Assembly: GCA_002685435.1 (NCBI GenBank) | Contig: NYXD01000077.1 | Location: forward strand, 1 to 9,115 | From: Cryomorphaceae bacterium | GTDB taxonomy: Bacteria; Bacteroidota; Bacteroidia; Flavobacteriales; Schleiferiaceae | Reading direction: 5' to 3' | DNA: 9,115 nucleotides | Shown here: piece after piece, positions 6,282 through 9,115 of the stretch | Numbering within the stretch: position 1 is the first letter of the stretch | How the letters are laid out: each line of letters starts with the position of its first letter | Made by a program: the position numbers and the translations under genes | Notes under the pieces: generated by a model | Database searches by the model: none | What the model was told of the DNA's origin: nothing | The model's input: only the letters and a program-made list of their open reading frames with translations

Positions 6282-8279
6282 ATGAAGAAAATCGTTACCC
6301 TAATCACAATCTTAGTTTTTAGTGTCCAATTGGTTGCTAAAGAAGGCATGTGGATCCCCATGCTCTTGAACAATAATATTTCAGAAATGCAGGCCATGGG
6401 CTGCGAATTAAGCGCTGAAGACATTTACAGTGTGAACCACAGCTCGCTGAAAGACGCCATTGTAAGTTTTGGCGGTTTTTGTACGGGAGAGTTCATTTCA
6501 TCCAAAGGGCTCGTTCTTACTAACCACCACTGTGGGTACGGTCAGATACAAAAGCAAAGCTCGATGGAGCACAACTACCTCAAAGACGGTTTCTGGGCAA
6601 ATTCTATGGCCGAAGAGTTAAAAAACCCAGGTTTGTATGTAGAGCAATTAGTGTACATGGAAGATGTGACCAATTCCTTGGTGAACTCCGGGGATAAGTT
6701 CAAAACCATTGAGACTGCCTTGATTAAGGCTAAAGAATTGGACAATCCAAACCTTGATTACAAGGTGGTCCCATTTTTCAATAACAACCAATTCTTCCTT
6801 TTGGCTACGATCAAATACAATGATGTACGCCTTGTAGGTGCACCGCCTAGCTCGATCGGTAAGTTTGGGGCAGATACGGATAACTGGGTATTCCCGCGCC
6901 ATACGGGAGACTTTAGTTTGTTCCGTGTATATGATGAAGCGGGCAATGCCTTTGCACCAGCACAACACTTAAAAGTAAATATCGCGCCGCGTACACCAGG
7001 AGAATTCACCATGGTGTTCGGTTATCCAGGTCGCACTCAAGAGTATTTGACGGCGGTTGAAATGGACCAATTGGTCAACGTCGAAAACGCCCGTCGCGTA
7101 GAAGTTCGCGATGTTCTCCTCTCTATTATGGACGAAGAAATGCGCGCAGATGCAGCGGTGCAGCTGAAATATGCTTCGAAATATGCCCGAATTGCCAACG
7201 GTTGGAAAAAGTGGATCGGTCAGATTGAAGGGGTGCAATTCTCCAAAGGTCTTGACCGCAAACGCAAGCTCGAAGCCGAATTCACTGCCCGCTTAGTGGC
7301 AGACGCCAATCTTTGGGACAAATACAGCGGCTTGTTGAACGAAATCGCAGTGAACAACACGCAGATTGCGGAAGGTCAACTAAAGCGCAACGAGTTTATC
7401 GAAACCATCTATTACGGAATGGAGTGGTTCTCATTGATGAGCAAACTACAACGTGCGAAAACCGATGTTGATAGGAACGCGGCACTGGTTGAGTTTCATC
7501 AAAACTACAGCCGCACGGTAAGTGAAAAAACCACAGCAGCTATGCTTTCCATGGCCTTGGAGACCTTCCCTAACCTAATAGGGGATATGGACGAATCTAT
7601 GTTTGTAAACACGGTTCATGATGAGATTGATGCGCTGGTAGAATTTACTATGAAAGATGAGCCTATCGATTTAGAAACAGTCGCAACAACGGCGAGCACC
7701 TTCAGCACATCCGCATTCAAAGGCTTTTATGCAGTCTCTCCAGATTACGCTCTATTGCAGAGGGCGACCGAATTATCTGCCGAATACATGCGGGCATTGA
7801 TGGAAGTATTCCCTGAGCGCAACTTCTACCCGAATGCCAACAGCACACTCCGCGTGACCTATGGAAAGCTCGAAGGGGTAAACCCTCGCGATGCTGTATC
7901 CTATGGAACCACTACCTATTTAGACGGTGCCATGGCGAAATACAAGCCAGGGGATTACGAATTTGATATGCCTAGTAGACTGATCGAGTTGTACGATAAC
8001 AAGGACTACGGCGACTATGCAGAGAACGGAAAACTACCAGTCTGTAACATTGCATCGAACCATACCACAGGTGGAAACAGCGGTTCACCGGTGCTGAATG
8101 CACGTGGAGAGCTCATTGGCTTAAATTTTGACCGTATTTGGGAAGGTACCATGAGTGATGTGAACTTTGATGCAAACATCTGCCGTAACATCATGGTTGA
8201 TAGTAGATACGTCTTGTTTATCATCGACAAATTTGCCGATCAGCGCTGGTTAATCGATGAAATGGAGTTGATTAAATAA
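6282..8279 (+). CDS. dpp11: Peptidase family S46 dipeptidyl-peptidase, DPP11-like (Asp/Glu-preferring)
   Basis: S46 exopeptidases remove dipeptides from the N-terminus of oligopeptides in the periplasm. The 665-residue protein has a signal peptide (about 1-19, likely cut after VQLVA) and then KEGMWIP, typical of the family's mature start. Catalytic residues are visible in a split chymotrypsin-like fold: H83 in TNHHCGYG, D210 in RHTGDFSLFR, and S600 in TTGGNSGSPV. A helical insert lies between about 270 and 520. R618, 18 residues after the catalytic Ser in FDRIWEGTMSD, corresponds to the Arg that gives DPP11 its preference for Asp or Glu at P1, where DPP7 has Gly. The protein is about 50 residues shorter than well-known DPP11 enzymes (about 710-720). 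It starts 42 bp from the divergent TlpA gene and abuts the next gene. The family call is very secure; the specificity call is strong inference. Confidence 0.93.
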   Translation: MKKIVTLITILVFSVQLVAKEGMWIPMLLNNNISEMQAMGCELSAEDIYSVNHSSLKDAIVSFGGFCTGEFISSKGLVLTNHHCGYGQIQKQSSMEHNYLKDGFWANSMAEELKNPGLYVEQLVYMEDVTNSLVNSGDKFKTIETALIKAKELDNPNLDYKVVPFFNNNQFFLLATIKYNDVRLVGAPPSSIGKFGADTDNWVFPRHTGDFSLFRVYDEAGNAFAPAQHLKVNIAPRTPGEFTMVFGYPGRTQEYLTAVEMDQLVNVENARRVEVRDVLLSIMDEEMRADAAVQLKYASKYARIANGWKKWIGQIEGVQFSKGLDRKRKLEAEFTARLVADANLWDKYSGLLNEIAVNNTQIAEGQLKRNEFIETIYYGMEWFSLMSKLQRAKTDVDRNAALVEFHQNYSRTVSEKTTAAMLSMALETFPNLIGDMDESMFVNTVHDEIDALVEFTMKDEPIDLETVATTASTFSTSAFKGFYAVSPDYALLQRATELSAEYMRALMEVFPERNFYPNANSTLRVTYGKLEGVNPRDAVSYGTTTYLDGAMAKYKPGDYEFDMPSRLIELYDNKDYGDYAENGKLPVCNIASNHTTGGNSGSPVLNARGELIGLNFDRIWEGTMSDVNFDANICRNIMVDSRYVLFIIDKFADQRWLIDEMELIK

Positions 8280-9115
8280 ATGAAGAAACACGTATTCATT
8301 CTGGGTATTCTGATGCTGGCGGCCTGTGGTCGTGCAGGGGAGGGTGCCTACGAATTGGATGCCGCTTATACCTTTCTAGGAGCCGATTTTCCATTAGAGC
8401 CTCCCTTAGATTACAGCAGCTCAGTACCGGATTATATCACTCACGACAATCGCCTGGACGGTGATGTAGATCATCGCAAAGCGACTTTGGGCCGAGTACT
8501 GTTCTATGACAAGCAGCTCAGTCTAAACAACTCTATCGCTTGTGGTTCGTGTCATATTCAGGCGCACGCTTTTGGCGATACTTCACAGCAAAGTGTTGGA
8601 TTAGACGGTGGTTTGACTTCGAGACAAAGCATGCGCCTAGTAAACACTAGGTTCGCCGCACTCCCGGCAATGTTCTGGGACCGTCGGGCGATCAACCTCA
8701 GAAACCAAGTTATTCAGCCTATTGAAGACCATATCGAAATGGGCTTTAGCGGCACGGGTGATCAACCTGGCTTGGACAGCTTGTTGACTAAACTTCAGGG
8801 ACTGCAGTACTATTCCGAACTCTTTGACTGGGCCTTTGAACAAAAAGGAACTACCATCAATAAGCAGCGTCTCGCTCAAGCACTAGAACACTTTGTGAGC
8901 TCCATTGAAAGCTTTGATTCAAGGTTTGATGAAGGTTTTGCGGCGGTGGGCGATATACAAGGTCAATACTCAAACTTCACACCTGCAGAAAACAGAGGAA
9001 AGTTTCTTTTTAGAGTCCCACCTCAACTTGATAATCAGAATGTACGCACGGCAGGAGGTGCTGGATGTGCGGGCTGTCACCGTCCTCCAGAGTTTGATAT
9101 CGATCCGATGAGTGG
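8280..9115 (+). CDS. Di-haem cytochrome c peroxidase / MauG-family lipoprotein, N-terminal 278 codons (3' end outside window)
   Basis: The protein begins with a lipoprotein signal ending in LAAC (C16), so it would be anchored in the cell envelope. The first haem site is CGSCH (88-92), followed by AHAFGD and then FWDRRAINLRNQVIQPIEDHIEMG (132-155), a pattern typical of bacterial di-haem peroxidases. The second haem site is CAGCH (263-267). The family includes enzymes that reduce hydrogen peroxide to water using electrons from small c-type cytochromes, and MauG-like enzymes that oxidise protein residues. The segment needed to tell these apart, including the distal haem-2 ligand, is beyond the right edge. 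The ATG at 8280 follows the S46 stop directly (TAAATG), so the two genes are probably cotranscribed. The 15 or so residues before haem site 2 (about 246-262) look longer than usual. Confidence 0.9.
   Translation, partial: MKKHVFILGILMLAACGRAGEGAYELDAAYTFLGADFPLEPPLDYSSSVPDYITHDNRLDGDVDHRKATLGRVLFYDKQLSLNNSIACGSCHIQAHAFGDTSQQSVGLDGGLTSRQSMRLVNTRFAALPAMFWDRRAINLRNQVIQPIEDHIEMGFSGTGDQPGLDSLLTKLQGLQYYSELFDWAFEQKGTTINKQRLAQALEHFVSSIESFDSRFDEGFAAVGDIQGQYSNFTPAENRGKFLFRVPPQLDNQNVRTAGGAGCAGCHRPPEFDIDPMS

Noticed and set aside
6648..7238. Several minus-strand open frames within the S46 gene
   Set aside because: They oppose a well-conserved peptidase frame and have no domain or promoter support.
1..9115. 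CRISPR arrays, tRNA or rRNA genes, insertion sequences, phage, toxin-antitoxin or defence genes
   Set aside because: No spaced direct repeats, tRNA-like cloverleaf, transposase or integrase motifs, or defence-type domains were seen on either strand by reading.

Overview
The window reads as a chromosomal, housekeeping-type segment from a member of the Bacteroidota, most likely a Flavobacteriia-like marine or freshwater lineage. Supporting signs are -7 promoter boxes of the TAnnTTTG type, starts without Shine-Dalgarno sequences, a DUF4369-like TlpA lipoprotein, a peptidase family S46 enzyme, and a Bacteroidota-style von Willebrand-like membrane protein. The genus cannot be named from this sequence alone.

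Layout. Positions 1-870 (minus) hold the first 290 codons of mnmE, the tRNA-wobble-uridine modification GTPase, which runs off the left edge. A divergent promoter region of about 108 bp separates it from sucD (979-1851, plus), the alpha subunit of succinyl-CoA ligase, which ends in a strong intrinsic terminator. Next comes a tight plus-strand cluster: a small zinc-ribbon membrane protein (1927-2217), a coiled-coil/TM/SPOR protein (2250-2765), fabG (2768-3514) and a three-TM VWA-like envelope protein (3514-5172). Gaps are 32 bp, 2 bp and a 1-bp overlap, so it is probably one transcription unit. A TlpA-family lipoprotein on the minus strand (5169-6239) converges on this cluster with a 4-bp overlap of the stop codons. 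Divergent from it are an S46 dipeptidyl-peptidase of DPP11 type (6282-8279) and, directly abutting, the first 278 codons of a di-haem cytochrome c peroxidase-like lipoprotein (8280-9115), which runs off the right edge.

How the genes relate. mnmE and sucD are core translation and TCA-cycle genes. The 1927-5172 cluster mixes fatty-acid synthesis (FabG) with three membrane or envelope proteins, which suggests a link to cell-envelope construction. The right half encodes exported proteins: a thiol-disulfide oxidoreductase, a peptidase that releases acidic dipeptides from oligopeptides, and a c-type haem peroxidase. No tRNA, rRNA, CRISPR array, insertion sequence, phage or recombinase gene was seen, and no stretch above 300 bp lacks a gene. 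I found no clear candidate for a wholly new system. The most interesting points are predicted leaderless starts, a hairpin that spans two overlapping convergent stop codons, a compressed VWA-like domain, and the uncharacterised envelope cluster around fabG.
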